This document shows positions 41,812 through 51,053 of a stretch of 64,000 bases of DNA, in pieces. This DNA is from an uncultured Armatimonadota bacterium (GTDB taxonomy: Bacteria; Armatimonadota; Fimbriimonadia; Fimbriimonadales; Fimbriimonadaceae), in NCBI GenBank assembly GCA_903927345.1, contig CAIYMO010000053.1, forward strand, positions 124,001 through 188,000, in the 5' to 3' direction. Under the pieces are notes generated by a model that saw nothing but the letters and a program-made list of their open reading frames with translations, was not told where the DNA came from and did no database searches. Made by a program: the position numbers and the translations under genes. Within the stretch, counting starts at the first letter, position 1; every line of letters starts with the position of its first letter.

Positions 41812-43779
41812 ATGCAATTAGCACAAATTGACGCAAACGGAATCAACTACGCCTGGTTTTGGCTCCTGATTCCTCTTCTCTGCATCGTTTTCTTCAAGCC
41901 AATCTTGAGACTCTTCTTGGGAATGGTCATCGTTCCTGAAGACAAGATCGGTCTTGTTACCAAAAAGTTCGTCTTGATCGGCGCGCACAAGGAACTACCC
42001 GATGGACGAATCCTTGCGACGCTCGGCGAAGCCGGTATCCAAGCCGACACCCTCGCTCCCGGACTCTACTGGGGCATGTGGCCGTGGCAGTACTCGGTCA
42101 CCATGGATCCGTTCACCATCGTCCCCGAAGGCAAGATCGGGATCGTCGTCGCGAACGACGGTCATCCGCTCCCTACCGGTCACCTGCTCGGTCGAAAGGT
42201 CGAGAGCGATAACTTCCAAAACGCCAAGGCATTCTTGGAAAACGGCGGCCAAAAAGGTCGTCAGACTCGCATCCTGACCTCCGGTACCTACCGTATCAAC
42301 AAACTCGCCTTCGCGATCAGCATCGCCGACACCACCATGATCAACGAGAACATGGTCGGTATCGTCACCAGTCTTGACGGTCAACCAATCCGACAAGGCC
42401 AGATTGCTGGTGAACTGATCTACAACCACAACAACTTCCAGGACGTTGATACGTTCCTCGATAACGGCGGTAACCGAGGTCTACAACCTCAGGTCATCCT
42501 CGCCGGAAACTACTTCATCAACCCTTGGGCCTTCCAGATCGAGGAAATCCCAATGACCGACGTCCCCATCGGCCACGTGGGCGTCGTCATCAGCTACATC
42601 GGTGAAGACGGAACCGACGTCACTGGCGAAACCTTCCGACACGGAAACATCGTCAACAAAGGCTTCCGAGGCGTCTGGTTCGAGCCACTCGGTCCAGGTA
42701 AGTACCCGATCAACAAGTACACGATGAAGGTCGAGCTTGTTCCGACCACCAACCTAGTCCTTAATTGGGCTACGGCGCGGTCAGAGTCACACAACCTCGA
42801 CAAGAACCTCTCAACGATCACGGTTCGTTCCAAGGACGGCTTCCCGTTCAACTTGGACGTCTCCCAGATCATCCACATCCCCGCCACCGAGGCTCCCAAG
42901 GTCATCGCACGGTTTGGGTCGATGAACAACCTCGTCAGCCAGGTTCTCGAACCGACGATCGGAAACTACTTCCGAAACTCGGCGCAGGACAGCGACGTCA
43001 TCAGCTTCCTCTCGACTCGTAAGGAACGACAGGCAGCAGCGAAGGACCATATCCGAGTCGTTCTTGAGGAGTACAACGTCAATGCGGTTGATACCCTCAT
43101 CGGTGACATCGTTCCGCCCGAGGCGCTCATGAAGACCCTGACCGACCGAAAGATCGCTCAGGAGGAGGAGAAGACCTACGAAACCCAACGTATGGCGCAA
43201 GAAAAGCGACAGGGTATGGAAAAGGAGACCGCGATTGCAGACATGCAACGCGAGATCGTAAAGGCATCGCAAAGCGTCGAAATCGCCCAGCGAACCGCCG
43301 ATGCGACGGTCAAAAAGGCCGAAGGTGACGCTGCATCGCTCAAGCTCGCGGTGAACGCCGAAGCCGAAGCAACCAAGATGCGAGCCAACGCAGAAGCCGA
43401 AGCCACCAGGGCACGAGGTATCGCTCAAGCCGACTACACCAAGGTCAACGCATCTGCCGAAGCCGAAAAGATCAGCAAAACTGGTCTTGCCGAAGCTGAG
43501 AAGATCGAAGCTATTGGTCGATCAACTGCTGAGTCCTACCAGCTCCAGGTGACCGCGATGGGCGGCGAAAACTTCGCCAAACTCAAGATCACCGAAGAGA
43601 TCGCTAAGGGCCACATCAAGATCATCCCTGACTTGATCATCAACGGCGGCGGCGACGGCTCAGACGGTTCGCTGAACGGCCTCATGGGCCTCCAACTCCT
43701 CTCCATGCTTCAGGATCGGAACGTGAAAACCACGGTCACCGAAAAGACTCCTAAAGAGTCGCCGAAGACTGAGAAGTAA
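41812..43779 (+). CDS. SPFH/band 7 (flotillin-like) membrane protein with N-terminal repeats
   Basis: 655 aa from the ATG at 41812 (an in-frame TTG lies four codons earlier). One membrane helix at about 12-39 is followed by four related beta-repeats, beginning near residues 41, 104, 177 and 251. They share V-P-x-x-x-I/V-G-x-V, a later NNFQ...FL-NGG in two copies, and a closing Y-x-I-N. The band 7 domain (about 310-460) and an Ala/Glu-rich coiled coil (about 470-590, [20 protein letters not shown]) come next. SPFH proteins form membrane scaffolds and microdomains. A strong terminator follows. The repeats are not usual for flotillins. No NfeD-type partner gene is adjacent. Confidence 0.85.
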   Translation: MQLAQIDANGINYAWFWLLIPLLCIVFFKPILRLFLGMVIVPEDKIGLVTKKFVLIGAHKELPDGRILATLGEAGIQADTLAPGLYWGMWPWQYSVTMDPFTIVPEGKIGIVVANDGHPLPTGHLLGRKVESDNFQNAKAFLENGGQKGRQTRILTSGTYRINKLAFAISIADTTMINENMVGIVTSLDGQPIRQGQIAGELIYNHNNFQDVDTFLDNGGNRGLQPQVILAGNYFINPWAFQIEEIPMTDVPIGHVGVVISYIGEDGTDVTGETFRHGNIVNKGFRGVWFEPLGPGKYPINKYTMKVELVPTTNLVLNWATARSESHNLDKNLSTITVRSKDGFPFNLDVSQIIHIPATEAPKVIARFGSMNNLVSQVLEPTIGNYFRNSAQDSDVISFLSTRKERQAAAKDHIRVVLEEYNVNAVDTLIGDIVPPEALMKTLTDRKIAQEEEKTYETQRMAQEKRQGMEKETAIADMQREIVKASQSVEIAQRTADATVKKAEGDAASLKLAVNAEAEATKMRANAEAEATRARGIAQADYTKVNASAEAEKISKTGLAEAEKIEAIGRSTAESYQLQVTAMGGENFAKLKITEEIAKGHIKIIPDLIINGGGDGSDGSLNGLMGLQLLSMLQDRNVKTTVTEKTPKESPKTEK

Positions 43780-43786
43780 CCCCCAG

Positions 43787-43822
43787 AGCCCCCAGAATTC
43801 CGAATGGAACCTGGGGGCTTTT
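43787..43822 (+). terminator. Rho-independent terminator of the SPFH gene
   Basis: AGCCCCCAG (43787-43795) pairs with CTGGGGGCT (43811-43819), with an inner TTCC/GGAA pair and a GAAT loop; TTTT follows. It overlaps the region just before the -10-like hexamer of the next gene. Confidence 0.88.
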
Positions 43823-43827
43823 CGGTG

Positions 43828-43833
43828 TATGCT
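43828..43833 (+). promoter_or_regulatory. -10-like hexamer 7 nt before the Tat-exported gene
   Basis: TATGCT then 7 nt then ATG at 43841. It follows directly on the previous terminator, so a new promoter is needed here, and a leaderless start is the simplest reading. Confidence 0.5.
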
Positions 43834-43840
43834 ACGCCCC

Positions 43841-44713
43841 ATGAATCGACGCGATTTTCTCGCCGGAACCCTAGCATTCGGCGCAGCCTCACTCCTTCCG
43901 GCTGCCGAACCAAAAGCTAAACCCTGGTTCAAAATCTCTCTCGCCGAATGGTCACTCCACCGCACCATCTTTGGCGGAGAAATGACCAACCTCGACTTCC
44001 CTAAAGTCGCCCGCGAGAAGTACGGCATCGACGCTATCGAATACGTCAACCAGTTCTTCAAGGACAAAGCCAAGGACGCCAAGTACCTTGCCGAACTCAA
44101 GCAAATCTGTAAAGACCAAGGCGTCAAGAGCGTGCTGATCATGTGCGACGGTGAAGGAGCCACCGGCGACCCCGCCGCCGCAAAGCGCACTCAAGCCGTC
44201 GAGAACCACTATAAGTGGGTCGACGCCGCCAAGTACCTCGGTTGCCACAGCATTCGCGTCAATGCCCAATCACGCGGAACTCGCGAAGAGCAAGCCAAGC
44301 TATGCGCCGACGGCCTTGCCCGACTCGGCGAGTACGGCGCAAAAGTCGGAATCGGAGTCATCGTCGAAAACCACGGCGGAATAAGCAGCCACGGCGACTG
44401 GCTCGCCGACGTCATGCGCCGGGTCAACATGAAGAACGTCGGGACTCTGCCCGACTTCGGCAACTTCTACGAATACGATCGGTACCAGGGTGTTCAGGAC
44501 CTCATGCCGTTCGCAAAAGGGGTGAGCGCTAAGTCAAACGACTTCGGCCCCGACGGAAACGAGCTCAACATGGACTACTTCCGCCTGCTCGACATCGTCA
44601 AGCAAGCGGGCTATCGGGGGCGAGTGGGAATTGAATACGAAGGTGGCCGCCTTAGCGAGCACCACGGAATCCTCAAAACCAAGGCGATCCTCGAAGAAGT
44701 TCTTCGAGGTTAA
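43841..44713 (+). CDS. Tat-exported sugar phosphate isomerase/epimerase-like protein
   Basis: 290 aa from the ATG at 43841. The start [15 protein letters not shown] is a twin-arginine signal. The AP-endonuclease-2-type TIM barrel (about 35-285) has [30 protein letters not shown] with a Glu metal ligand, TLPDFGNF with an Asp and RVGIEYEG with a second Glu. Such proteins isomerise sugars or inositols; exported members are common in polysaccharide degraders. The TAA stop shares TTAA with the stop of the convergent thioredoxin gene. The substrate is unknown. Confidence 0.88.
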   Translation: MNRRDFLAGTLAFGAASLLPAAEPKAKPWFKISLAEWSLHRTIFGGEMTNLDFPKVAREKYGIDAIEYVNQFFKDKAKDAKYLAELKQICKDQGVKSVLIMCDGEGATGDPAAAKRTQAVENHYKWVDAAKYLGCHSIRVNAQSRGTREEQAKLCADGLARLGEYGAKVGIGVIVENHGGISSHGDWLADVMRRVNMKNVGTLPDFGNFYEYDRYQGVQDLMPFAKGVSAKSNDFGPDGNELNMDYFRLLDIVKQAGYRGRVGIEYEGGRLSEHHGILKTKAILEEVLRG

Positions 44714-45171
44714 AGAGCCCACTTCTTCAGGAAGTCAATCACCTTCACCGGGTCGTGCGCCGGCCCGGTCTCAAGTAGACCTGTATCCTGCGAGTGCAAA
44801 AGCTTGCCCTTCGCGTCCAGAACGAACAAGTGTGGGTAACCCTGAATCGTTGGGAACTTGGAAAGTAGCGCCTCGTTCTTATTCTCCGGGCTAAAGTTGA
44901 CCTTGACGATCACGTACTTATCCTTAAGGAGCTTTCCAATCTCAGCGTTCTCCTTGAAAAGCTTATCAAGCTTGTGACACCACCCGCACCAGTTGCCTCC
45001 CACGTCAATAAGAACGCGCTTCTTCTCCTTGGTCGCCAGCTTCAGACCCGCTGTTAGATCGGCTTGGGCATCACGTGAAGGGTCAAATATCTTCTCGACG
45101 GGCTTTGCCGCATTCTGAGCAAATGCGGAAACAAACGCAACGGAAAGAACGAGGCTGGTCGCAAGCTTCAT
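44710..45171 (-). CDS. Secreted thioredoxin-like protein
   Basis: 153 aa from the ATG at 45171, which opens a clean signal peptide ([18 protein letters not shown]). The thioredoxin domain (about 45-150) has the active-site motif WCGWCHKLD (CxxC) and a cis-Pro in [11 protein letters not shown]. It resembles the periplasmic DUF255/Thioredoxin_7 group that reduces or isomerises disulfides. It follows the small RHH-like gene by 28 nt, and a TATATT hexamer 6 nt upstream of its start could give it its own leaderless transcript. It converges on the Tat-exported gene with a 4-nt shared stop. Confidence 0.9.
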   Translation of the reverse strand: MKLATSLVLSVAFVSAFAQNAAKPVEKIFDPSRDAQADLTAGLKLATKEKKRVLIDVGGNWCGWCHKLDKLFKENAEIGKLLKDKYVIVKVNFSPENKNEALLSKFPTIQGYPHLFVLDAKGKLLHSQDTGLLETGPAHDPVKVIDFLKKWAL

Positions 45172-45199
45172 ACGCAAAATATAACACGAAACCGACGAG

Positions 45200-45391
45200 T
45201 TACATTCCCCATTTACGGTGGGGCGGTTCGATATTCGGCTTCGGAGCATCAAAGGTCACCGGACGAGCCTTTGCAAGCACCCGCTCCCTAAGAATCATTT
45301 GCTCGATAAACTCTTCCACCGAGCACTCCTGCTCGGCAGCCCGCGCCGCTAAGAAGTCGTAATCGTCCTGACTGACGTTGATGGAGTTCAT
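45200..45391 (-). CDS. Small ribbon-helix-helix-like protein
   Basis: 63 aa. MNSINVSQDDYDFLAARAAEQE, then SVEEFIEQMILRE, fits the strand-helix-helix pattern of short RHH DNA-binding or antitoxin-type proteins (INVS strand, two helices), with a Pro-rich tail. It overlaps the end of GH16 by exactly ATGA, so it is translated together with that gene, and the thioredoxin gene follows. No toxin gene lies beside it. DNA binding is inferred from pattern only. Confidence 0.62.
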   Translation of the reverse strand: MNSINVSQDDYDFLAARAAEQECSVEEFIEQMILRERVLAKARPVTFDAPKPNIEPPHRKWGM

Positions 45392-46719
45392 TTGGCAAGA
45401 TTGAGGAGCAACAGATTGCCGACCGAGTTCGTCTTGGCGCCGTTCGAGTCCATAACAAGCTTCAAGACGGACTTCCCTTTTGGCAGCGTAAACGAGCCCG
45501 CGTCCACAGTTCGCCAGTTCGTCCAGCCGCCCGTATTCGGTACTGTCACCGACTGTCCAACCTGCTTTCCGTCGATCTCAAAGTGGAAGGTCCCGCCGTC
45601 TCCTTCACTGGCAACGCGAACGGTCCCCTTATACGCTCCAGCTGCCGCGACCTCAATCTCATACTTCATCCACTCGCCGGCACCCGTCCAACCCACCGAA
45701 TATCGGAAGGCACCGTCACCCGACGCCCCAATGTCCACCTGCTCGGTCTTTCGGTAAGAGCCGCCGTTGTTTCCAGGGTCGCTATCCCTGTATGCAATCC
45801 CCGGCCCACCCGCCATAAAGTTCGCAAAAGGAAGGTCTCCCGGCACCTTAATCGGATCAAGCTTGAGCGGCAGATTAGCCCGTGCGATTCTCTCCAAACG
45901 TCGCTTCTCTATCGCTGCGGCGTCAACAACCAGATTCTCGTCCTTATAAGCCCGGATATAGTCGACCAGCATCCGCTGAGGGAACGTTGTCGTTGCGTCC
46001 GGATATCCCGGCCAATGCCCTCCCACCGCGAGATTAAGAATCATGAACTGAGGTTTGTTGTAAACCCACTCACTCTCACCAATGTCCTCGGGAGTGATCT
46101 TTCCATAAGACTTCCCATCGACGTAAAAACGAATCTCTTCGGGTTCCCACTTAACGGCATACGTGTGGAATCCGGCGCTCAAATCTTCGCCACCCTGCAT
46201 CTTGCGCTGAACTCCTTCCCCGCCCGAGTAACCCGGTCCGTGAAGCGTCCCGTAAGAGGTCTTGACATCGTGCCCGAGGAACTCCATGATGTCAATCTCA
46301 CCGCACTTCGGCCATCCCGCCGTTCCGATGTTGTCACCCAGCATCCAAAAAGCCGGCCAGATTCCCTTCCCCTTCGGAAGCCAAAGCCGCGCCTCAAACT
46401 TGCCGTACAACTGTGAAAACTTCCCTTGCGTCTTTAGGCGAGCCGAAGAGTAGTCCTTTCGGATGCCATCGGCGCCCGTAGTGGGCTCCTTTCGGGCCTC
46501 GATCACCAGGTAACCCGAGCCATTCAGAAACGCATTCTTCGCCCCGTCGGTGTAGCTCTCCATCTCGTTGTTCCCAAAGCCATGACCACCTAAATCTCGC
46601 GCCCAAACCGCGGGATCAGGCGCAACTCCTTTCGCGCCATCAAACTCCTGTGAAAAGGTCAACTTCCACTTCGGAGCAGCGATAGCAAGGGCGACAAGAC
46701 TCGGAACCAACATTGCCAT
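45388..46719 (-). CDS. Secreted GH16 beta-glucanase with C-terminal CBM6
   Basis: 443 aa with a short signal peptide (about 1-15). The GH16 domain (about 18-260) has the catalytic motif E141-I-D143-I-M-E146 (CGEIDIMEFLGH), preceded by FWMLGDN and followed by YAVKWEPEEIRFYVDG. The C-terminal 140 residues look like a CBM6 beta-sandwich (NNGGSYRKTEQVDI, then GEWMKYEIEVAAAGAY). It likely cleaves beta-1,3 or mixed-linkage glucans outside the cell. ATG at 46713 is an alternative start with TACAGT 8 nt upstream. The small RHH-like gene overlaps its stop. Confidence 0.93.
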   Translation of the reverse strand: MAMLVPSLVALAIAAPKWKLTFSQEFDGAKGVAPDPAVWARDLGGHGFGNNEMESYTDGAKNAFLNGSGYLVIEARKEPTTGADGIRKDYSSARLKTQGKFSQLYGKFEARLWLPKGKGIWPAFWMLGDNIGTAGWPKCGEIDIMEFLGHDVKTSYGTLHGPGYSGGEGVQRKMQGGEDLSAGFHTYAVKWEPEEIRFYVDGKSYGKITPEDIGESEWVYNKPQFMILNLAVGGHWPGYPDATTTFPQRMLVDYIRAYKDENLVVDAAAIEKRRLERIARANLPLKLDPIKVPGDLPFANFMAGGPGIAYRDSDPGNNGGSYRKTEQVDIGASGDGAFRYSVGWTGAGEWMKYEIEVAAAGAYKGTVRVASEGDGGTFHFEIDGKQVGQSVTVPNTGGWTNWRTVDAGSFTLPKGKSVLKLVMDSNGAKTNSVGNLLLLNLAK

Positions 46720-46777
46720 CTACTGTACAACAATCCGCGCACCAAACCGCATATCCGCGACGTCTCTAACTATCCCG

Positions 46778-48547
46778 ATGCGTGTCTCCGAGATCCTTTT
46801 GCGCCCCTATCAGGCAAAAGCTCTCGGACAAGTTTTGGCATGCAAAGACCAAGGGCTGAAGCGGGTCTTGGTTGTCATGCCGACCGGCACCGGAAAGACC
46901 ACTCTCTTCAGCGCCTTGATCGGCCAACTTTGCAAAAAGAAAGGCGACGAGGGACTCGTCCTTGCCCACCGACGCGAGCTCCTCGAGCAGGCCGCAAATC
47001 GTATCGCCCTCCAAAACCCGAAGCTTCGGGTCGGTATTGAAGCGAAGAACCAAAAAGAGCGACCACAAATTATGGTTGGCTCCGTTCAAGCCTTAGGGCG
47101 CGAAGGCTCCCTACGCCTCGACGGCTTTCGACCCAAGAGCCTCATCATTGACGAAGCTCACCATGCCGCCGCCGACACCTACCAAAACGTCATGCGCTCG
47201 GTCGGAGCCTACGACGGCGAGTGCTTTACCATCGGCGTCACCGCCACCCCGCACCGCATGGACAACCGTCCCCTCCACGGTGAAGAAGAAGCAATTTTCG
47301 AACAGGTCGCGTTCACCTACACCCTAAAGGAAGCCATCGGAGATGGCTGGCTCGCCGACCTCCGAGGCTACCGAGTCGCGACCGGCGTAGATCTCAGCAA
47401 AGTGCGCATCGTCCACGGCGACTACAGCGCCAAGGCCCTCCAAGACGCGGTCAACACTGAGTCGCGCAACCGCACCGCCTTCGAGCACTGGACCCAAGTC
47501 GCCCAGGATCGCAAAACCATCATCTTCTGCACCGGTGTGGAACACGCCCAGTCTGTTGCGGAGATGTTCAAGAACGAAGGATTCGCCGCCGAGTACGTCC
47601 ACGGCGGAATGAAGCCCGACGAGCGAGCCGCGATCATGCGCCGGTTCAGCACGGGCAAAACTCAAATCCTCAGCAACGTTGAGATCGCCACCGAAGGCTT
47701 TGATGTCCCCGACGTCGGCTGCGTTCTCCTGCTTCGACCGACCAAAAGCTGGGCTCTCTTCTGCCAAATGATTGGTCGGGGCCTCCGCGTCTTGCCAAAC
47801 ACAATCGAAGGACTACCCGACGCCACCGCACGTCGCGATCGAATCCGCGCTTCCGCAAAGGCTGACTGCCTCGTTATCGACGTCATCGATAATGGCAAAC
47901 GCGTCGTGATGCCCAAGGAAGGCGAAGAGGAAAAGAATCCTTCGCTCACCGGTCTTGTCGGCCTCCCCGAAGAGTTCGACCTTGAAGGGCGAACTCTTAT
48001 CGACGCCATGGAGAGCTTTGATAAGCTTGATCCCCGAGCCCAAGCCCTCCTTTTCCGCCGAAATGTCAGCTTCGATGACCTCGACAACACACTCATCGCT
48101 GTTGACCTACTCGCTGAACTAACTCCACCCTTCGAGGTCATGGACAGCAGCCGCAACGCCTGGATGAAAGTAGGCGATGGCCGATATCTACTCGCCTGTG
48201 GAAGCAGCAAGCACGAGGAGCACCGCATGGCCGCCATCGAGGAAGACGCCCTTGGCTTCTGGCACTTGATCCTCTCGTCGGCGTCGATGGAGCCAACCGA
48301 ATGGCCGCTCGGTCGCGATCTCGGCGATGCCTTCCGCCACGCCGACATTCGCATCCGCCAAATCTGGCCCTTCACCGGAGGTCTTACCCTTGCAACAACC
48401 CAATGGCGCAACCGCCCGATCACCAGTGATCAACAAACTGAGCTCCGCCAGCTCGGCGTCGAGGAGACAGTTCTCGCAATGCTCGAAACATCCGGCCAAG
48501 CGTGGACACTGATCGAACTCAAAAAGCGCGAACTTTCGCGAGTCTAA
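46778..48547 (+). CDS. DEAD/DEAH-type superfamily II helicase
   Basis: 589 aa. Motif I at about 34-42 (MPTGTGKTT), Ia (AHRRELL), II at 125-128 (DEAHH), III (TATPHR), and in the second RecA domain IV-VI (IIFCTGVEHAQS, ILSNVEIATEGFD, QMIGRGLRV). This is the SSL2/ResIII-like group. The C-terminal 180 residues are a separate acidic and helical domain of unknown role. It is an ATP-driven nucleic acid translocase; no nuclease or methylase partner is nearby, so restriction is not supported. The TPR-AAA gene starts 20 nt after it. Confidence 0.85.
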   Translation: MRVSEILLRPYQAKALGQVLACKDQGLKRVLVVMPTGTGKTTLFSALIGQLCKKKGDEGLVLAHRRELLEQAANRIALQNPKLRVGIEAKNQKERPQIMVGSVQALGREGSLRLDGFRPKSLIIDEAHHAAADTYQNVMRSVGAYDGECFTIGVTATPHRMDNRPLHGEEEAIFEQVAFTYTLKEAIGDGWLADLRGYRVATGVDLSKVRIVHGDYSAKALQDAVNTESRNRTAFEHWTQVAQDRKTIIFCTGVEHAQSVAEMFKNEGFAAEYVHGGMKPDERAAIMRRFSTGKTQILSNVEIATEGFDVPDVGCVLLLRPTKSWALFCQMIGRGLRVLPNTIEGLPDATARRDRIRASAKADCLVIDVIDNGKRVVMPKEGEEEKNPSLTGLVGLPEEFDLEGRTLIDAMESFDKLDPRAQALLFRRNVSFDDLDNTLIAVDLLAELTPPFEVMDSSRNAWMKVGDGRYLLACGSSKHEEHRMAAIEEDALGFWHLILSSASMEPTEWPLGRDLGDAFRHADIRIRQIWPFTGGLTLATTQWRNRPITSDQQTELRQLGVEETVLAMLETSGQAWTLIELKKRELSRV

Positions 48548-48567
48548 CCAGTATCCTAGTTCACAAC

Positions 48568-49827
48568 ATGGCAGATGACATCGTCATCAATTCCCTCCTC
48601 GCGGCAATCGAAGCTCAGCCGGAAAGTCTAGAGCTTAGATTGCATGTCGCCGAGCTCCTCGTTCGCGCCGAACGGAATCAGGAGGCGATTCCCCATCTCG
48701 AGGCGGTCCTCGCCAAAGAGCCAACCAACATCACCGCACTTCGGCTCGCCGTCCCCGTCTTCCGAGAGAGTGGCGACCTCGCCCGATCCGTAGCTTTCGA
48801 GCAGATTCTCAACGCGTTGCAAATGCAATCCGCACAGCGCCTGATCGAATCCACTCCACCTCCTCCCGAGGAGCCAGAGCGGCTCCGAATGTCCTATGAC
48901 GGCGAGCAGCCTGGCGACTCCGACGACTCTGCAACGTCAAAAGAGTTCGACTTCGCCATGGAGCGACCTGAGATTGATCTCCGGGACGTGAAGGGTCTCG
49001 CCGAAGTCAAAGAGCGCATCAACCTCTCATTCCTCGGGCCCCTCCGTAACCCAGAGCTCCGCAAGCTCTATGGTAAGTCCCTCAAAGGGGGCCTCCTCAT
49101 GTATGGACCTCCTGGATGTGGCAAAACCTTCATCGCACGCGCTATCGCTGGTGAACTCGGAGCAAGGTTCCTCACAGTCAGCTTTGCCGATGTCGTTGAC
49201 ATGTGGATCGGCAGCAGCGAGAAGAACCTCCACGCCCTGTTCGAGTCCGCCCGCCGCAACAACCCCTGCGTCATCTTCATCGATGAAATTGACGCACTAG
49301 GACGCAAACGTAATTTAATGCGCCACTCCGCTGGCTCAACGCTGATCAATCAGCTTCTCAGCGAGCTCGACGGCGCTCAGTACAACAATGAAGGCGTCTA
49401 CATCATCGGAGCAACCAACCATCCATGGGATGTCGACGTTGCCCTGCGCCGCCCCGGTCGACTCGACCGAACAATTCTCGTCCTCCCGCCCGACGCCCCT
49501 GCCCGGGCAGAGATTATCGCCGCAAACCTCGAAGAGCGCCCGACCCAAAACATCGACGCCAATTGGATTGCCAAAGAAACCGACGGATTCAGCGGTGCCG
49601 ACATGGCCCACATCGTCGAAACCGCCTCCGAGTTCGCATTAGCCGACTCAATTCGAACCAACAAAGTTCGCCCCATCGATATGAGCGACATGAAGCGCGC
49701 GCTGAAGCAAGTCCGCCCGACCACCGGCACCTGGTTCGAAACAGCAAAGAACCACGCGATCTTTAGCAACGAGGGGGGTTACTATGACGACCTACTGGAT
49801 TACCTCAAGAAGAAGAGGATGATTTGA
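48568..49827 (+). CDS. AAA+ ATPase with N-terminal TPR region
   Basis: 419 aa from the ATG at 48568. TPR-like helices (about 1-95), an acidic linker (about 95-130), then an AAA module: Walker A GPPGCGKT at 180-187, Walker B IFIDEIDALG, sensor 1 IIGATN and arginine finger RRPGRLDR. The spacing and MWIGSSEKNLHALFE segment recall the classical-AAA/meiotic-clade type (Vps4/katanin/FtsH relatives), with a C-terminal YYDDLLDYLKKKRMI helix. It remodels proteins or complexes; the client is unknown. Its TGA overlaps the next start (TTGA). Confidence 0.88.
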   Translation: MADDIVINSLLAAIEAQPESLELRLHVAELLVRAERNQEAIPHLEAVLAKEPTNITALRLAVPVFRESGDLARSVAFEQILNALQMQSAQRLIESTPPPPEEPERLRMSYDGEQPGDSDDSATSKEFDFAMERPEIDLRDVKGLAEVKERINLSFLGPLRNPELRKLYGKSLKGGLLMYGPPGCGKTFIARAIAGELGARFLTVSFADVVDMWIGSSEKNLHALFESARRNNPCVIFIDEIDALGRKRNLMRHSAGSTLINQLLSELDGAQYNNEGVYIIGATNHPWDVDVALRRPGRLDRTILVLPPDAPARAEIIAANLEERPTQNIDANWIAKETDGFSGADMAHIVETASEFALADSIRTNKVRPIDMSDMKRALKQVRPTTGTWFETAKNHAIFSNEGGYYDDLLDYLKKKRMI

Positions 49828-50996
49828 GCGCCTCATACTCCGACCGAGCTTGGCAGCTCTACCAACTGGATCGATACTCCGACGCACTGATTGAGTCGGA
49901 AAAAGCCCTTAGGGAAGACCCCGAAGACCCCGATCTCTACGTCCTGCGCTGTCACTGTTTCGAGCACTTAGGCAAAAAAAAGGAGGCACGCAAGTCCATC
50001 GAAAAGGCGATCTCTTGCGACCCCGAATACGCCCGCTCACGCGCCACTTCTGCCTGGCTAAACCTTCACAACGGCCGAGTTAAGGAAGCCCTCACCGAAG
50101 CCCTCATCGCAGTTCAACTTGAACCCGAGGATCCTCATCCGCACTACTATGCCGCCCTCGCCTTCTCCTCCCTCGGCAAACACAAAGAAGCAAAGGAAGC
50201 GATCGACTACGCGATCTACCTCGAACCTCTCAGTTCCACCTACTTCGCATCCAAGGCGGAAATCTACAACCTCGGCCGAGATAAGCGCACCGCGCTCCAA
50301 GCGGCAGAAGAAGCCCTTCGGCTGGATCCCGAAAATGCTGACGCCTTCGCAACTCGTGCTCGTCTCTTGCGAACAACAAAGCACCACGACGAAGCCGTCG
50401 GCGCCGCTCGAGAATCGCTTCGCCTAGACCCCAGCGATTCTTCCAACCGCGAAAGCTTCATTGAAACGAAGCGAACCCGATTCTTCCTCTACCGCTGGCT
50501 TCTCGCCTTCAACGAATGGGTTGCGGGAATGCCCCCGCACTACCGGTGGGTGCCAACCATCACGATCCTGCTCCTACCGCGCGTCGCCCGCCACTTCGCC
50601 AAAGGAACTCCATACGGACTCGCAGTCATGCTTCTCGCCCTCGTCTGCCTGGTCTTCATCGGCATGTGGTACTTCGGAGAGTTTCTGCTGGATGCGTTCT
50701 TGGCCCTCGATCCCGTCGATAAATTCGCCTTCAGCCGCCAAGAACGTCGCGGAATCCTCGCCGTCGCCAGCACCCTCATCGCCGGAGTGGTGATCCTGAT
50801 CACCTCAATCTGGTTCCCCAAAATCAGCGTCGCCGGGGGGCTAGAACTGATGATGGGCTTCTTCATCGGCGCCCTGCTCTACAAAGTCGAAAGTCTCTCG
50901 TGGAAAGGCAATCTCATGTTCGGCTGGGCGATGTTCGTCCACGCTCTCTGCCTGGTCCTAACGATCGCCTTCGCTCTCGAAGTCCCAGCGGCCTGA
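49824..50996 (+). CDS. TPR protein with C-terminal membrane domain
   Basis: 390 aa starting with TTG, 4-nt overlap with the AAA gene. Six TPRs (about 3-205, for example SDALIESEKALREDPEDPDLYV) are followed by a charged linker and four or five membrane helices from about 225 to 385 (GLAVMLLALVCLVFIGMWYFGEF, GILAVASTLIAGVVILI). The TPR part should face the cytoplasm. Pairing with the AAA gene suggests a membrane-anchored client-recruiting unit; that is inference. A near-perfect 17-bp hairpin follows. Confidence 0.82.
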   Translation: MSASYSDRAWQLYQLDRYSDALIESEKALREDPEDPDLYVLRCHCFEHLGKKKEARKSIEKAISCDPEYARSRATSAWLNLHNGRVKEALTEALIAVQLEPEDPHPHYYAALAFSSLGKHKEAKEAIDYAIYLEPLSSTYFASKAEIYNLGRDKRTALQAAEEALRLDPENADAFATRARLLRTTKHHDEAVGAARESLRLDPSDSSNRESFIETKRTRFFLYRWLLAFNEWVAGMPPHYRWVPTITILLLPRVARHFAKGTPYGLAVMLLALVCLVFIGMWYFGEFLLDAFLALDPVDKFAFSRQERRGILAVASTLIAGVVILITSIWFPKISVAGGLELMMGFFIGALLYKVESLSWKGNLMFGWAMFVHALCLVLTIAFALEVPAA

Positions 50997-51002
50997 AACA
51001 AA

Positions 51003-51037
51003 AATCGGCTCCCTCAAGATTCTTGAAGGAGCCGATT
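51003..51037 (-). terminator. Terminator between convergent TPR-membrane and icd genes
   Basis: AATCGGCTCCCTCAAGA pairs with TCTTGAAGGAGCCGATT with one mismatch. Read toward icd on the minus strand a TTTTTG-TTT tract follows, so it is best for icd. Confidence 0.88.
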
Positions 51038-51053
51038 GACGTGTAAATGAGGC

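Noticed and set aside
42811-43428. 205-aa minus-strand frame
   Set aside because: Opposite the Ala/Glu coiled-coil part of the SPFH gene; low-complexity shadow.
45200-45391. Toxin-antitoxin module
   Set aside because: No toxin-sized partner gene is adjacent; the neighbours are GH16 and thioredoxin.
45583-46416. 277-aa plus-strand frame
   Set aside because: Antisense to the GH16 enzyme; Arg/Pro-rich shadow of its codon usage.
47662-48423. 253-aa minus-strand frame
   Set aside because: Ser/Arg-rich shadow opposite the helicase gene.
46778-48547. Type III or type I restriction subunit
   Set aside because: No methylase, specificity or nuclease gene or domain is present next to the helicase.
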